Shown here one piece after another: positions 17,501-27,240 of a DNA stretch of 64,000 bases; positions within the stretch are counted from its first letter, which is position 1; each line of letters opens with the position of its first letter. The position numbers and the translations under genes are program-made. The stretch lies in contig NZ_JARPQB010000015.1 in the NCBI RefSeq assembly GCF_029478665.1, forward strand, positions 124,001-188,000. The letters are read 5' to 3'. This stretch comes from Pseudomonas entomophila (GTDB lineage: Bacteria; Pseudomonadota; Gammaproteobacteria; Pseudomonadales; Pseudomonadaceae). The notes under the pieces are model-generated. The model searched no databases, had not been told where the DNA came from, and worked only from the letters and a program-made list of their open reading frames with translations.

Positions 17501-20500
17501 TCGGGGTACCAGGCACGGAAATTCTGCGCGGTCACCGCCTCATAGGTGGCACCGGGCGCGCCCAGCAGTGAACCGTCGGCTTGCTGGCCGCGGGCGATCA
17601 GGTACGGGTCGCGGCCGTCGACGAGCAGCGCCGGGGCCTGGGTGCCGGCGGTGTAGACGCCGAACAGCGAATCCATGCGCCAGTCGCCGGCACTGATCAA
17701 GTCCAGGTCACCGGTGCCGGTACGCAGCACGCTGAACAGCTGGGTGGTCGGCGTGACCACGATGCGCTCGGGCTCAGGCTTCGGCTGGCCGGGGTCGTCG
17801 ATTTCGCGACACCAGTCAGGCACCAGCTGGCAGAACACCAGCTGGTCCTCGGTCACCGGGTCGCCGGCCGGGAAGCCTGCGCCGTTGTCCGGCGCCCAGA
17901 CGATGATCTTCTTGGGTGGCGCGGCCACGCACCAGTCGGGCACCAGTTCGCAGAACACCAGTTGGTCCTCGGTTACCGGGTCGCCGGCCGGGAAGCCCGC
18001 GCCGTTGTCCGGCGCCCAGACCAGGCCCGGCTTGGGCGTAGTCGCCGGCACGCACCAGTCGGGCACCAGCTCGCAGAACATCAGCTGGTCCTCGGCCACC
18101 GGCTCACCCGCCGGGAAGCCCGCGCCATTGTCCGGCGCCCAGACCATGCCGGTGCCCGGCGCGGGGCCGCCGCCACCGGTCTTGACCTGGCCGGCGATGT
18201 AATGCTGGTCGGCCAGGCGCAGCAGGCCGGCATCCGGTTCCGGACGGGTCAGACGATTGTCGGCGGCGTCCAGGTCGGCACCGGCCACCAGGCGCATCGA
18301 CCACGACTGCGTGCCTTGCGGCAACATCTGCGCCAGGGCCCAGTTGCGCCCCTGCTGGCCATTGACCCTGGGGCGCAACTCGATCAGGTCGACGCCTTCG
18401 GCCAGTTTCACTTCGGTGCCGGCCGGCAGCCGCGAACCTGCCGCCAGCGGCAAGACGCCCCGCTGGCCGAGGCCGCCCTCGGGCAAGGTGACGCCCTTGT
18501 TCCAGGTGCCGCCCTGCACCGCCACCGCCACCGGCAGGCGGCTGCCGGCTTCCAGGCGGCTGCCCTGGGCCAGGGTGACCGCCTCCTTGAGCAAGGTACC
18601 GGCGGTGTACAGCAGGTTGCCCGCCTTGTCGTACACCGCCGCGTCGAGCACGGTGCCGGCAGGCAGGTTCAGCGCCGCCGCCAGGTACAGCGCGCTGGGC
18701 AGGCGGGTGTTGGCGGGCAGCGTGGTGTCGGCGAACGGCAGGTCGAAGTTGAGCACGCTGCCCCCCGGGTAGCGGGTGCCGTCGGCCAGCTCGATGCCGC
18801 TGCGCGGGATCACCAGGTCGCTGTCGAACGGCTGCTTGCCCGGCAGCAGCAACCAGCCGCGGCCATCCATGCGCGCCTCGTCGCTGGCGAACTCAGGCGG
18901 CGCGAAACCGTCGTTGATGCTGCCGTAGACTTCCAGGTTGCCGCCGGCACGCAGCACCAGGTTGCCGACCTCGCCCGAGCCGTAGGCCAGGGTTTTCTGG
19001 AAGGCCGGGTTAAGGCTGGCGTAGCGATGGCCGGACAGATCCAGGTCGCCCTGGACGATCAGGTCGGTAGCGCTGTCGACGGTGGCGATCTCCACCCCCG
19101 GGCGCAGGTGCAATGCCTGGGCATAGGTGCTGTTGTTCAGGCCGGCCAGGCGGTTGTCGAGCAGGTCGCGGTTGCCCAGCAAGGCATTGATGAACAGCTC
19201 GCTGCGCTGGTGCTTGGCGTCGAGGTAGGCCTGGTCGATGAACTGGAACGGCCTGCCGCTGGCCGCGATGCCGCCATTGGGCGCATCGGTGTAGCGCTGG
19301 CTGCCCACCACCGCGATGCTGCGCGCCCCGAGAATGTTCAATGGCCCCCGGGCCTCGAGGGCAATGTCGCCGGCAATGTCGCTGACCTGACGCGGGGCGG
19401 TCAGTTGCAAGGTACCGAGCGCACGCCCGTCATGCTGGCCCGGGCCGCTGCCGGTGCTGGCCGTGGTGCCATGGCGCAGGTCGAAGGTCGCCCCGCTGGC
19501 CAGGGTCAGTTGCCCATTGCCGCTGTTCAGCTCGATCAGCGCCCGGTTCGGCGCCTCGATGATCGCGCCGCGGCTGTCGACCCGCAGCACGCTGCCATGG
19601 GCGTCCAGTTGCCCCGTGCCGGTCACGGTCAGACCTTGCTTGGCGGCCAGGCGAATGCTGCCGACCTGCTCGCCGCTGGCATCGATCCGGCCGGCGACGG
19701 TCAACTGGCCGTTATCGAGGGAGACACTGATGTCATGGGCCTTGAGCTCATTGCCGATGACCAGGTCGCCCTGGCGGATCTGGAATGCACGACCACCGAA
19801 CACCTGGTCACGGTTCAGGCGCTGGTTAAGGCCGGCGAAGTCGTCCAGTTGCCGGGCGCGGATGTCCACCGCGCCCTGGGCGTAGGGCACCAGGGTGCCA
19901 CCGGCGTTGTAGCGGCCACTGGCGGCACCCAGGTTCTGCCCGAGCAGCTCGACGCGCCCGCCCCGCTCGCCCAGGGCGATCGCGCTCAGGCGCCCGGCGC
20001 GGTTGTTGCTGGCGCTGAGGTCGACCTGAGCGCCGGCAGCCTGGCGAATATCACCGTCGCGGCTGCGCAGCGCCAGGTCGCCGCCCCAGCTGTAGCGGGT
20101 CACGTCGTTGAAGGTCAGGGCACGGCCCGCCAGGTCGATGCGCGCGTGGTCGCCCAGGCGCAGATCGTCGTTGGCCTCGAGGGTCAGCTTGCCGCTGGGC
20201 AGGCTGAAGGTGCCGTCGATGGACAGGCGCTGGCCGCTCAAGGCCAGTTCCGCACCCAGGCTGTCACGACCACTGGCCAGGGCCGTGCCGCCATCCAGCA
20301 CGGTCAGCTGGCCACCCGCGACGATGCGATTGACCGAGCCGGCGGCGCCGGTCCACAGCGGGGTGCTGACCAGCAGGTCGCCGCCACTGTATTGGAAGCC
20401 GCCGTCCACGAACGCGCCGCGCTGGTGATGGACGCGCAGGCTGCCCTTGTGGTTGGCGCTGATCTGGCGGCTGGCCTGCAGGGTGACGCCAGTGAAACCC

Positions 20501-23500
20501 AGCACCTGGCGCGCCATGTCGTCGCTGCCCTGGGGCTGGCTGTTGGGGCCATGGCCGAACGCCAGGCTGCCGACCTGGATGTCCAGCACCCCATCGCCAC
20601 TGCCGGCGCCCCCGGCGATAGGCGTGCCCGGCAGGTGGCGTGCGCCGTTCCAGATCAGGCTGTCGGTACGCAGGGTGGCCCGGTCGCTGGCGCTGCCATG
20701 GCCGTAGATGGCCGGGGTGCCGAGGATCAGGTCGTGCAGGCGATTGCTGCCGGTCTGGCGGTCGTAGGTGTCCAGGGCGGTGGTGCCAAAGAAGTTCAGC
20801 GAGTCGGCGGCCGACAGGCTCAGGGTCTCCAGGGCCGGTACCCCTGCCTGGGTGTCGCCGCGCAGCAGGCGGTCGAGCACGGCCTGGTTCAGGGTCAGCC
20901 CGTCACCCAGGGTGCCAGTCGCTTTCGCAGCCGCCAGGGCCTCGGCGGAACCGACGTTGATCCGGCCCACCGCCAGCCCCAGGTGCCGGGTACCGAAACG
21001 CACCTGCTCATCCAGGCTGAAGCGCTGGTCGGTGGCGGCGAACAGCGAACCTTCCGAATACAGCCGGGTGGTGCCCTGGCAGGCCCCGCTGGGGCAATCG
21101 CCGATCAGGATGCTGCCTGGCGCGAAGAGCTGTCCGGCCACTGCCGGCAAGACATCGAGGCGCCCGTTGGATACCGCCAGCAGGCCATGCTGGCTGGGGT
21201 CGATGAGGAAACCGTCATTGGCATCGTAGGGCACCCGGCCCTGGCCCAGGGTGTCGATGGCCGCGCCCTGCTCGACGACGATGCCGCCGCCGCTCCTGCT
21301 GGTCGAGAGGAACACCTCGCCCGCCCGCAGTTCGGCGCCCGAACGCACGCGGATGGCCGTGGTGTTCTCGGTCAGGCTGAGCAGGTTGCCGCCCTGGCCA
21401 TAGCTCACCTGCGGACGGGCGCCGATGCTCAGGCGCGGCGCCTTCAGGGCGTTGAGCTCGCTGGCGAGGATCCGCGTCAGGTCAGCCGTGTCGGCCCGGC
21501 CGCCGGCCCCGGGGCCGAGGATCTCCAGGTGCTCCGCGCCCATGACGGTCGCACTGCCCGGGCGCCCGCCCTCGGCGGCGGCGAAGTTGGCCTGCCCTGC
21601 AAAGCGCAGGGTGCTGGCCGCGTCGTCGTTGGCCCGCAGGCGCAGGGTCAGCCATTTGCCATCGGCTTCGGTCGCGGCGCGCGGCACGCCCTTGGCGGCG
21701 GCATCGGCGACGACGAAACGGGCATAGGCGGTCTCGTTGTACTGGGCGTAGCGCCGCAAGGTGTCGGCGGCGGTGAGGATGACCTGGCTGGCGAGCGGCT
21801 GGCGGATCGTGGTGTTGGCCACCGACAGGCTGCCCGAAGTGGTCCAGGAACCGTTGCGCATCGCCAGGCTGCCGGCTTGCGTTCCCGCCTGGGCCAGGCC
21901 GTTGAGTTCGACGCGGTAGGCGCCCGGCAACAGGGCATAGCTGGCCGGCAGCAAGGTGTAGGTGCCAGCGGCGAGGCCTGGCACGCCGTGGTCGAGGGTG
22001 ATCCGCTGGCCGATGGCCGGGTCGGCCGCGCCGGAGGCACCCGCCAGGGGCGCATAGTCCTGGGCCAGCCCCGGCACGATGGCGTAGACCGGGTTGCTCG
22101 CCAACGACGGCAGCAGCAACCGGCCATTGCCGTCCAGTTGCACCAGTGGGTGGTAACGCGCGTCGGTGGAGCCACCGCGCCCCGAGACGAAACCCGCGCC
22201 GGTGAGCTCGCCGCCACCGGACAGGTCGACCAGCGCCCCGGCCTGCACCTCGACTTGCCGGGCACCGAGCATGATCCCGTGGGACGTGTCGCCCGCCGCG
22301 CCAATCAAGCTCACCGCCTTGCCGCCATACAGGTAGCTCAGCCCGTCGAGGGTGCCGCCGTACGGCATTACCAGGCCGGCGGCGCTGACCGAGGTGATGC
22401 TGCCCGGCAGCAGGCGCAGCCGTTGCACATCTCCCGCCGCGCTGCGTGCCTCGATACCCAGGGCGACTTCACCGAGCGGCGCGCGAACCACCCCGCCCTG
22501 CTCCACGGTGCCACCCTCCAGGCGCACGCGACCGAATACCGACTGCGGTACCGCAGGCGTGGCGGTGCCGACCCTGCCGATACGCAGGGTCGCATCCAGG
22601 CCCGCCGCGACGGCGCCGAACGCGCCCGTGACCGGGTAGATCTGCGCGGCGAGCAGTTCAAGGTCGGCGTTGCTGGTGAAGCGCCCGCGATCGACGGCCG
22701 GGTTGGAACTGCCCAGCAAGCGGATATCGCCTTCGCTGCGCAGGCGCCCCAGGGCGAAACCGCGCCGGTCGAACTGCAGGCTTTGGCCACCGGCCAGGTT
22801 CAGACGCCCATGCGCGCCCAGGGTGACTTCGTCGCGCAGGTCGAGCAGGTTGGCCTCGACCTGCAACAGCGCTTCGCTGGCGCGTTGCGACTGCCCGCCC
22901 TTGACCGTGGGGCGCGTGGCCAGGTCGCTGCTCTGGTGCGTGCTGCCGGCCAGGCGTACGTAGGGCGCGTGCAAGCGCACCCGGGTGTCGCTGGCCGCGC
23001 CTTCGGCGAGCACCAGGGAGCCGGCGTACAGACGCAGGTCCTGGGCCAGCCCCAGGTCGACATCACCGGCAAATGCCAGCACGCCGTCGCTGAGCAGCGC
23101 CAGGCTGCCGAAACCACCGGCCTGGACGCGTTCGATGCTCAAGCGCCCCTGGCCATACCGCAACGGCCCTTGCGCGGCCGGGCCGGCGTGCTGCTCGAGC
23201 ACCAGTTCACGGGGCGCGACCAATCCATCCAGCAATGCCCGGTTGAGGTAAAGCCCGGTGTCCAGCGCCACCGCCAGGCTGCCCGCCGCCGCGCCCTGGC
23301 CACCGGAGGCGGCGCTGAACTCGCCGTCCAGGCGCAGGCCATTGTTCGATGCCAGGCTGATGCTGCCACCCGCGCTGGCGACCTGCAGCGGCCCCTGGCC
23401 GCGTATGTCGAGGGTCGCCTGGGCACCGTCGGCGCGCAGGCGCGAGCCCTGCTCGAGGACCACGAACAGGTCGGCCGCCTCACTGACACCCTTCGTTTGC

Positions 23501-26500
23501 TCGAGGTTGCCACCCATGACGATGCTGCCGCCGGCATCCACCCGGCCGTAGCGTCGCCCTTGGCTGTCCAAAGCGGTGTAGGCGCGACCGCCGACGTCGA
23601 TCAGCGCCTCGCCACCCAGGTGGATCGAACGCTGATGGGGAGCCTCGGAGATACCGGAAGCCGCCAGTGGCGCACGCTCCTGCAACAGGCTCACCGCGCC
23701 GCCCGGTGCTTGCAGGCTGCCGTCCAGCGTCAGTTGCGCGGTGCTGCGCAAGGCGATCGATTGCAGCGGGTCGACACGGATCGCGGCGCCTCGGCCAACC
23801 ACCAACACCGCCGCTTCGCGCTTGGCCTGGCTCAGCAGCACATCACCCGCCGCCAGGCTCAGGCTGGCACCGCCACGTTGGCCAAGGCGGCCCTTGAGCG
23901 CATCCTCCTGCAACAGCGGTGGCAACCACAGTTTGGGCTGGTCGACCACCGCGTCACCGGCATCCAGCTGCTCCACCGGCCGGGTCACCTTCACCTGGCT
24001 GCCCTCGACCACCCTCAGGCTAGCGCTCGCCCGCACGTTGTACTGGGCAAAGCCCAGGGCGAAGAAATCTTCGGGGAGATAGACACCGGTGGTATCGCCG
24101 CGCGGTCCGCCGATCTGCACATGGCCACCGCGGATGTCGAGGGTGCCGGCCCCCGTGCTGCCATACCCTCGCAGCTCGCCACCGAGCTGCAATCGGCTGT
24201 TGCCGTCGCTGCTCCCGGTGCTGTCGAAATACGCCGTCTGCAAGGTGAGATTGCCGCCACTGCCACCGAGCAACCGATTGCCATCGCCGCGTACCACGCC
24301 ACCCGACACATCGAGCAGGCTGCCCTGGCCCAGTAGCAGGTCGCCGGTGCCGCGCAGCACCAGGTTGCCGCCATTGCGCCAGGCGCGTTCACTGGCCTCG
24401 CCGTGCTCGCTGCGCACGCCACTGGCATCCAGGCGCACGCCCGCCGCGACCACCACCTGCGCCCGCAGCCCCGCCGGCGTTGCCAGCGCCTGGTCGATCA
24501 CCGCGCCGGCATTGAGCTGGCCCAGCACGTTGCCCAGGCGCAGCGTGCCGCCCCGGGCGACCAGGTTGGCGTCGACCTGCACCTGGCTGCCATGCAACGC
24601 CAGTTGCCCGCCATCGGCCAGGCGCAACGCATCGGCGACCTCGACCCGCTCGCTGGCGGCCACGCTCAGGCCGCCCAGGGCGAAACCGTTGAGCAAGCCG
24701 GTGTCCAGCACCAGGCGACCACGCCGTGCCTCGTCCAACGGCGCCAGCAAGGCCACGCCCGCGCTGTCGCCACGGGCACCGTCGCGCAGCAGCACCTGGC
24801 GCAGCACCGGGTACAGGCCATGGACCAGCTCCTTGCTCGACGCCTGGTACAACGGCACCTGCTGGCCAATGACCAGCTGCGCGCCACGCGCCTGGGCGGT
24901 ATGCGCCTGCTGGTAGCCATCCAGCCCGGCCACGGGGGCCTGCTGCTGGCGCTGGTCGCGCCAGGTCTCGCCGATCAACTGGCCATCGAGCAGCGCGGCC
25001 TGGGTGGCGACCACCAGGCTGCCGGCATCGCGGCCCACGGTGTAGCCCTGTTCGAAACGCTGCCCTGGGGCGATCAGCGGGTTGTGGAACAGGCGGGTCT
25101 GGTTCCAGCGCGCGCTGGTCTGCTCGAAACCCTGGTAGACACCGCTGTACAGCAGGTCGCCCGGCGCGCGGGACAGCTCGTACAGGTGGCCATCCTCGCC
25201 GCGCAGCCAGCTCTGGCGGATGACGCCGTCCTGCACGGCCAGGGTGCCGCCGGACAGGTTGAACCGGGCACCGGCGCGGGTCACCAGGTCCTGGCCAGTG
25301 AAGGTCAGCGTGCCGCCCTGGGCCATCCATTCACCGACGCTGTGGTTGCGCGTGCCCAGATAGCCGCCGACCTCCAGCAGGCCGCCCGCCGTGTACCAGC
25401 GCTCGCTGGCATAGCCATTGACCCCGGCGGCGACATGCACCAGCTCACGCACGTCGACCCAGACATCGCTGTTGATCAGGCCGCCCTTGTCGCGGTTGCC
25501 GGCCGCGTCGCGCTGTTCGTTGCCCTGCACATTGATCTTGATGAGGTTGCTTTGCATCGCCACCTTGACGCCCAGGGCGCCGGCCACGTCGATGCCCGCG
25601 CCATCCTCCACCAGGCTGCGGCGGCCCGCGCTGACGGCTACCTGCCCGCCCGTGGCGAGAGTCAGCGAGCCTTCCTCGAAGTGCACGGTGCCGCCGCTCA
25701 CTGCCTCCACCCGCGATTGCTCGGGACGGTCGACGACCGTGCTGAGGTTGTCGAAACGACCGGTCGCCAGGTTGCCTGTGCTGCCATTGAGCAATGCCCG
25801 CGAGGCTTCGCGCTGGCTGTCCAGGGCGCTGCTGTCGTCGAGCAGCACGGCGGTCACGCTGCCCTGGCCGAAGGTCACGCTGCCTGTGCTGTCGCTGGCC
25901 GCGTTGAGCAGGTGGATACTGCCACGGCGGTCCACTGCGGTACTGGCCAGGGCCACGCCCTCCTGGCGCACCTGATGGCCGGTCAGGGTGATATCGCCGC
26001 CTGCGGCCTGGATCAGGCCACCGTTGACGACCGTGCCTGCGCCACTGTCGCCGCGCCGGCTGCTGGCCACCTCATTGCCCCGGGTGGTCGAGAACTGATT
26101 GGCCTCGGTGCCGCGCCCCCGACGGATGTAGAAGTCGTCACCCGCCGCCAGGGTGGCCTGGCCCTTGGGGCTGGCGATCTGGCCGTCGTTACGTACCTCG
26201 CTGCCCAGCAGCAACACATAACCGCCACCTGCGGTGGAGGTCGCCGGCTCCCGAGTGTGGATCTGCGCGCCGCGCTCGACCACCACCTTGCCACCGGCAT
26301 TGACGAAGGTGGCCTGGCTGCCGCTGTTGTCGACATACAGCCCGCGCTGGCTGAACTGCTCGTCGCTGACCTGGGCCGCGGCGGCCACCAGGTTGCGCAC
26401 GTTGACCTGGCTGGCGCCGTTGAACACCACGCCGTTGCGGTTGACCAGCATCACCGTGCCGGCGGCTTCGATCTGGCCGTGGATCTGGCTGGGGCGGGCG

Positions 26501-27120
26501 TTGGGATCGTTGACCCGGTTGAGCACGGCCCACTGCGCCTGCTGGTCGAAGGTCACCGTGGTGTCGCGGCCGACGTTGAATGTCTCCCAGTTGAGGATGG
26601 CCTTGTCCGCGGTCTGCTCGATGCGCACCTGGGTCTTGCCGCCGCTCTGGGCCTGCTGCGGCGCCTTGGCGTTGAGCCAGCCTTGGGTCAGCGGGTTTTC
26701 ATCGACCTTCAGGCCGCCCTCGCCCAAGCCATTGGGCACCACCTGAGGCTGGACCTGGGCCAGGGTTCGCCCATTGGCCTGGGCCGCCTGCTGGGCGGCG
26801 ATGGCGGCGACCGTGTTGTTGAGGTTGCTGACCGAGTGCTGGAACTGCTGGTTGATGCGCTGCTGCTGGGCCAGGGGCGGTGGCGAGCCCGGCTGCGGCA
26901 GGCCACCCGTACCACCAGAGGTCGCGGCCGGTGCGGTCGAGGCGCCCTTGGCGGCGAACCAGGCCGAGCTGAACGCCTGGCCCGCCTGGGCGCTGCCCGC
27001 CAGCAGGCACAAGGCAATGGCCTGGGCCAGGGGCTTGAGCAGCAGAGGTTCGCCGCAAGACTTGCCACGCGGTTGCACGGCTGGGGCTGGAGAGGCTGGC
27101 TGGGGCATGCCGCGCGACAT
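14524..27120 (-). CDS. Giant filamentous-haemagglutinin-type exoprotein (TpsA-like, DUF3739 C-terminus)
   Basis: A 4,198-residue surface adhesin. The start at 27120 is chosen because AAGGA lies 9 bases upstream; in-frame starts at 27171 and 27213 lack one. A long signal peptide ends AGSAQA near residue 45. Residues about 120-260 are the TPS/haemagglutination domain (NWETFNVG, VLNRV, NRNGVVFNG) that targets TpsA proteins to a TpsB pore. Thousands of residues of beta-helix repeats rich in G, L, A and D follow. At about 2993-3104 are three 40-residue Cys-containing repeats. The last few hundred residues match the DUF3739 C-terminal type (PPGDIDLIAPLGTIDAGEAG). No TpsB gene is in the window. The frame is intact throughout. 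Confidence 0.9.
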   Translation of the reverse strand: MSRGMPQPASPAPAVQPRGKSCGEPLLLKPLAQAIALCLLAGSAQAGQAFSSAWFAAKGASTAPAATSGGTGGLPQPGSPPPLAQQQRINQQFQHSVSNLNNTVAAIAAQQAAQANGRTLAQVQPQVVPNGLGEGGLKVDENPLTQGWLNAKAPQQAQSGGKTQVRIEQTADKAILNWETFNVGRDTTVTFDQQAQWAVLNRVNDPNARPSQIHGQIEAAGTVMLVNRNGVVFNGASQVNVRNLVAAAAQVSDEQFSQRGLYVDNSGSQATFVNAGGKVVVERGAQIHTREPATSTAGGGYVLLLGSEVRNDGQIASPKGQATLAAGDDFYIRRGRGTEANQFSTTRGNEVASSRRGDSGAGTVVNGGLIQAAGGDITLTGHQVRQEGVALASTAVDRRGSIHLLNAASDSTGSVTFGQGSVTAVLLDDSSALDSQREASRALLNGSTGNLATGRFDNLSTVVDRPEQSRVEAVSGGTVHFEEGSLTLATGGQVAVSAGRRSLVEDGAGIDVAGALGVKVAMQSNLIKINVQGNEQRDAAGNRDKGGLINSDVWVDVRELVHVAAGVNGYASERWYTAGGLLEVGGYLGTRNHSVGEWMAQGGTLTFTGQDLVTRAGARFNLSGGTLAVQDGVIRQSWLRGEDGHLYELSRAPGDLLYSGVYQGFEQTSARWNQTRLFHNPLIAPGQRFEQGYTVGRDAGSLVVATQAALLDGQLIGETWRDQRQQQAPVAGLDGYQQAHTAQARGAQLVIGQQVPLYQASSKELVHGLYPVLRQVLLRDGARGDSAGVALLAPLDEARRGRLVLDTGLLNGFALGGLSVAASERVEVADALRLADGGQLALHGSQVQVDANLVARGGTLRLGNVLGQLNAGAVIDQALATPAGLRAQVVVAAGVRLDASGVRSEHGEASERAWRNGGNLVLRGTGDLLLGQGSLLDVSGGVVRGDGNRLLGGSGGNLTLQTAYFDSTGSSDGNSRLQLGGELRGYGSTGAGTLDIRGGHVQIGGPRGDTTGVYLPEDFFALGFAQYNVRASASLRVVEGSQVKVTRPVEQLDAGDAVVDQPKLWLPPLLQEDALKGRLGQRGGASLSLAAGDVLLSQAKREAAVLVVGRGAAIRVDPLQSIALRSTAQLTLDGSLQAPGGAVSLLQERAPLAASGISEAPHQRSIHLGGEALIDVGGRAYTALDSQGRRYGRVDAGGSIVMGGNLEQTKGVSEAADLFVVLEQGSRLRADGAQATLDIRGQGPLQVASAGGSISLASNNGLRLDGEFSAASGGQGAAAGSLAVALDTGLYLNRALLDGLVAPRELVLEQHAGPAAQGPLRYGQGRLSIERVQAGGFGSLALLSDGVLAFAGDVDLGLAQDLRLYAGSLVLAEGAASDTRVRLHAPYVRLAGSTHQSSDLATRPTVKGGQSQRASEALLQVEANLLDLRDEVTLGAHGRLNLAGGQSLQFDRRGFALGRLRSEGDIRLLGSSNPAVDRGRFTSNADLELLAAQIYPVTGAFGAVAAGLDATLRIGRVGTATPAVPQSVFGRVRLEGGTVEQGGVVRAPLGEVALGIEARSAAGDVQRLRLLPGSITSVSAAGLVMPYGGTLDGLSYLYGGKAVSLIGAAGDTSHGIMLGARQVEVQAGALVDLSGGGELTGAGFVSGRGGSTDARYHPLVQLDGNGRLLLPSLASNPVYAIVPGLAQDYAPLAGASGAADPAIGQRITLDHGVPGLAAGTYTLLPASYALLPGAYRVELNGLAQAGTQAGSLAMRNGSWTTSGSLSVANTTIRQPLASQVILTAADTLRRYAQYNETAYARFVVADAAAKGVPRAATEADGKWLTLRLRANDDAASTLRFAGQANFAAAEGGRPGSATVMGAEHLEILGPGAGGRADTADLTRILASELNALKAPRLSIGARPQVSYGQGGNLLSLTENTTAIRVRSGAELRAGEVFLSTSRSGGGIVVEQGAAIDTLGQGRVPYDANDGFLIDPSQHGLLAVSNGRLDVLPAVAGQLFAPGSILIGDCPSGACQGTTRLYSEGSLFAATDQRFSLDEQVRFGTRHLGLAVGRINVGSAEALAAAKATGTLGDGLTLNQAVLDRLLRGDTQAGVPALETLSLSAADSLNFFGTTALDTYDRQTGSNRLHDLILGTPAIYGHGSASDRATLRTDSLIWNGARHLPGTPIAGGAGSGDGVLDIQVGSLAFGHGPNSQPQGSDDMARQVLGFTGVTLQASRQISANHKGSLRVHHQRGAFVDGGFQYSGGDLLVSTPLWTGAAGSVNRIVAGGQLTVLDGGTALASGRDSLGAELALSGQRLSIDGTFSLPSGKLTLEANDDLRLGDHARIDLAGRALTFNDVTRYSWGGDLALRSRDGDIRQAAGAQVDLSASNNRAGRLSAIALGERGGRVELLGQNLGAASGRYNAGGTLVPYAQGAVDIRARQLDDFAGLNQRLNRDQVFGGRAFQIRQGDLVIGNELKAHDISVSLDNGQLTVAGRIDASGEQVGSIRLAAKQGLTVTGTGQLDAHGSVLRVDSRGAIIEAPNRALIELNSGNGQLTLASGATFDLRHGTTASTGSGPGQHDGRALGTLQLTAPRQVSDIAGDIALEARGPLNILGARSIAVVGSQRYTDAPNGGIAASGRPFQFIDQAYLDAKHQRSELFINALLGNRDLLDNRLAGLNNSTYAQALHLRPGVEIATVDSATDLIVQGDLDLSGHRYASLNPAFQKTLAYGSGEVGNLVLRAGGNLEVYGSINDGFAPPEFASDEARMDGRGWLLLPGKQPFDSDLVIPRSGIELADGTRYPGGSVLNFDLPFADTTLPANTRLPSALYLAAALNLPAGTVLDAAVYDKAGNLLYTAGTLLKEAVTLAQGSRLEAGSRLPVAVAVQGGTWNKGVTLPEGGLGQRGVLPLAAGSRLPAGTEVKLAEGVDLIELRPRVNGQQGRNWALAQMLPQGTQSWSMRLVAGADLDAADNRLTRPEPDAGLLRLADQHYIAGQVKTGGGGPAPGTGMVWAPDNGAGFPAGEPVAEDQLMFCELVPDWCVPATTPKPGLVWAPDNGAGFPAGDPVTEDQLVFCELVPDWCVAAPPKKIIVWAPDNGAGFPAGDPVTEDQLVFCQLVPDWCREIDDPGQPKPEPERIVVTPTTQLFSVLRTGTGDLDLISAGDWRMDSLFGVYTAGTQAPALLVDGRDPYLIARGQQADGSLLGAPGATYEAVTAQNFRAWYPEQGGNVRIEAGGNLTGNLMVGKQEAGGVRPQQVTAGVGSWLWRQGQREAGTPAAWGINFGTYAQKPGADPVDPWLVGFTGIGTLGGGNLAVSVAGDAGLLQASDAQLSAIERSQGLNLVVASSGRVAADGQVVQTGGGDLDLRVGGGLNPGLGAVAAAKVNTDLAGTLVNLRGALGVEAASVGVIQPQYGSYNNFHDTHESRAYDPYTATRASALGGLLLAPGDSAVRLQARGDVVVQGVGDAGRVAQYNTLPFTGDDGRAYKADGFSWFSLWRADTAVDLLSAGGNLVPVVAPYESRSASVNLSLDGGRLFYPTALRAVAANGSLYYGSSAADMGIAQSSPYSLMTAPSANSELQLLAGNSIYAGGYVISQAGTDSTPLATPERPAFLGRLTNGQTKAGNLHGDLAGERGSYPLYTYGLNTYSLVAADPRAPSRFYALQGDIVGLNTGELITFSGSGLKLYQGAGPTRIMAGRDIVNAGVPLEGRRDAPGELAHSRFSNQGTVQSTGNLIIHGERNDVSLVSAGRDIRLSTFNVAGPGLLEVVAGRNLFQSGQGVGSAYQEAAINSIGRVGGGGSDGASIALIVGAGEHGPDYAGLLRRYLDPARLADPSQPLGGQPDKVAKVYEHALQGWLRERHAFEGDGEAARALFATLPAEQQRIFARQVYFAELREGGREYNDVDGPRTSSYLRGRQAIAALFPERDVAGNLIRYGGNATFHGGSGIHTDFGGDIQVLTPGGQQVFGIEGAAPPASAGVITQGSGDIQLYAQGSILLGQSRIMTTFGGSILGWSASGDINAGRGSKTTVVYTPPKRTYDLWGNVGLAPSVPSTGAGIATLNPIAEVPPGDIDLIAPLGTIDAGEAGIRVSGNVNIAALQVVNAANIQVQGDAKGMPVVASVNTGAIASASAAASSATQAAEEAGRQQQSAARARQPSVITVQVLGFGGERLVPRQDGASLNPQYNRQSPVQVLGAGALDERAKAQLTEEERGNLLL
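17808..18144 (-). repeat. Three tandem Cys-pair repeats inside the giant adhesin
   Basis: Three copies of about 40 codons (periods 120 and 123 bp) each encode VWAPDNGAGFPAG, EDQL, then FCxLVPDWC. Each copy has two cysteines spaced C-x6-C, while most of the rest of the protein lacks cysteine. The repeats are separated by short proline-rich linkers (PATTPKPG, AAPPKK, DDPGQPKPEP). Confidence 0.9.
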
Positions 27121-27240
27121 CGCTTCGGTTCCTTGTGCTGGGTGATGGCGGCGGTGATGCCGCTTTGCCATAAGGCGCTTGGGGCGGTGGCGGACCGAAG
27201 GTTTGTCATGCAAAGTTCATGTGCTTGCGCTAAGGGGGCT

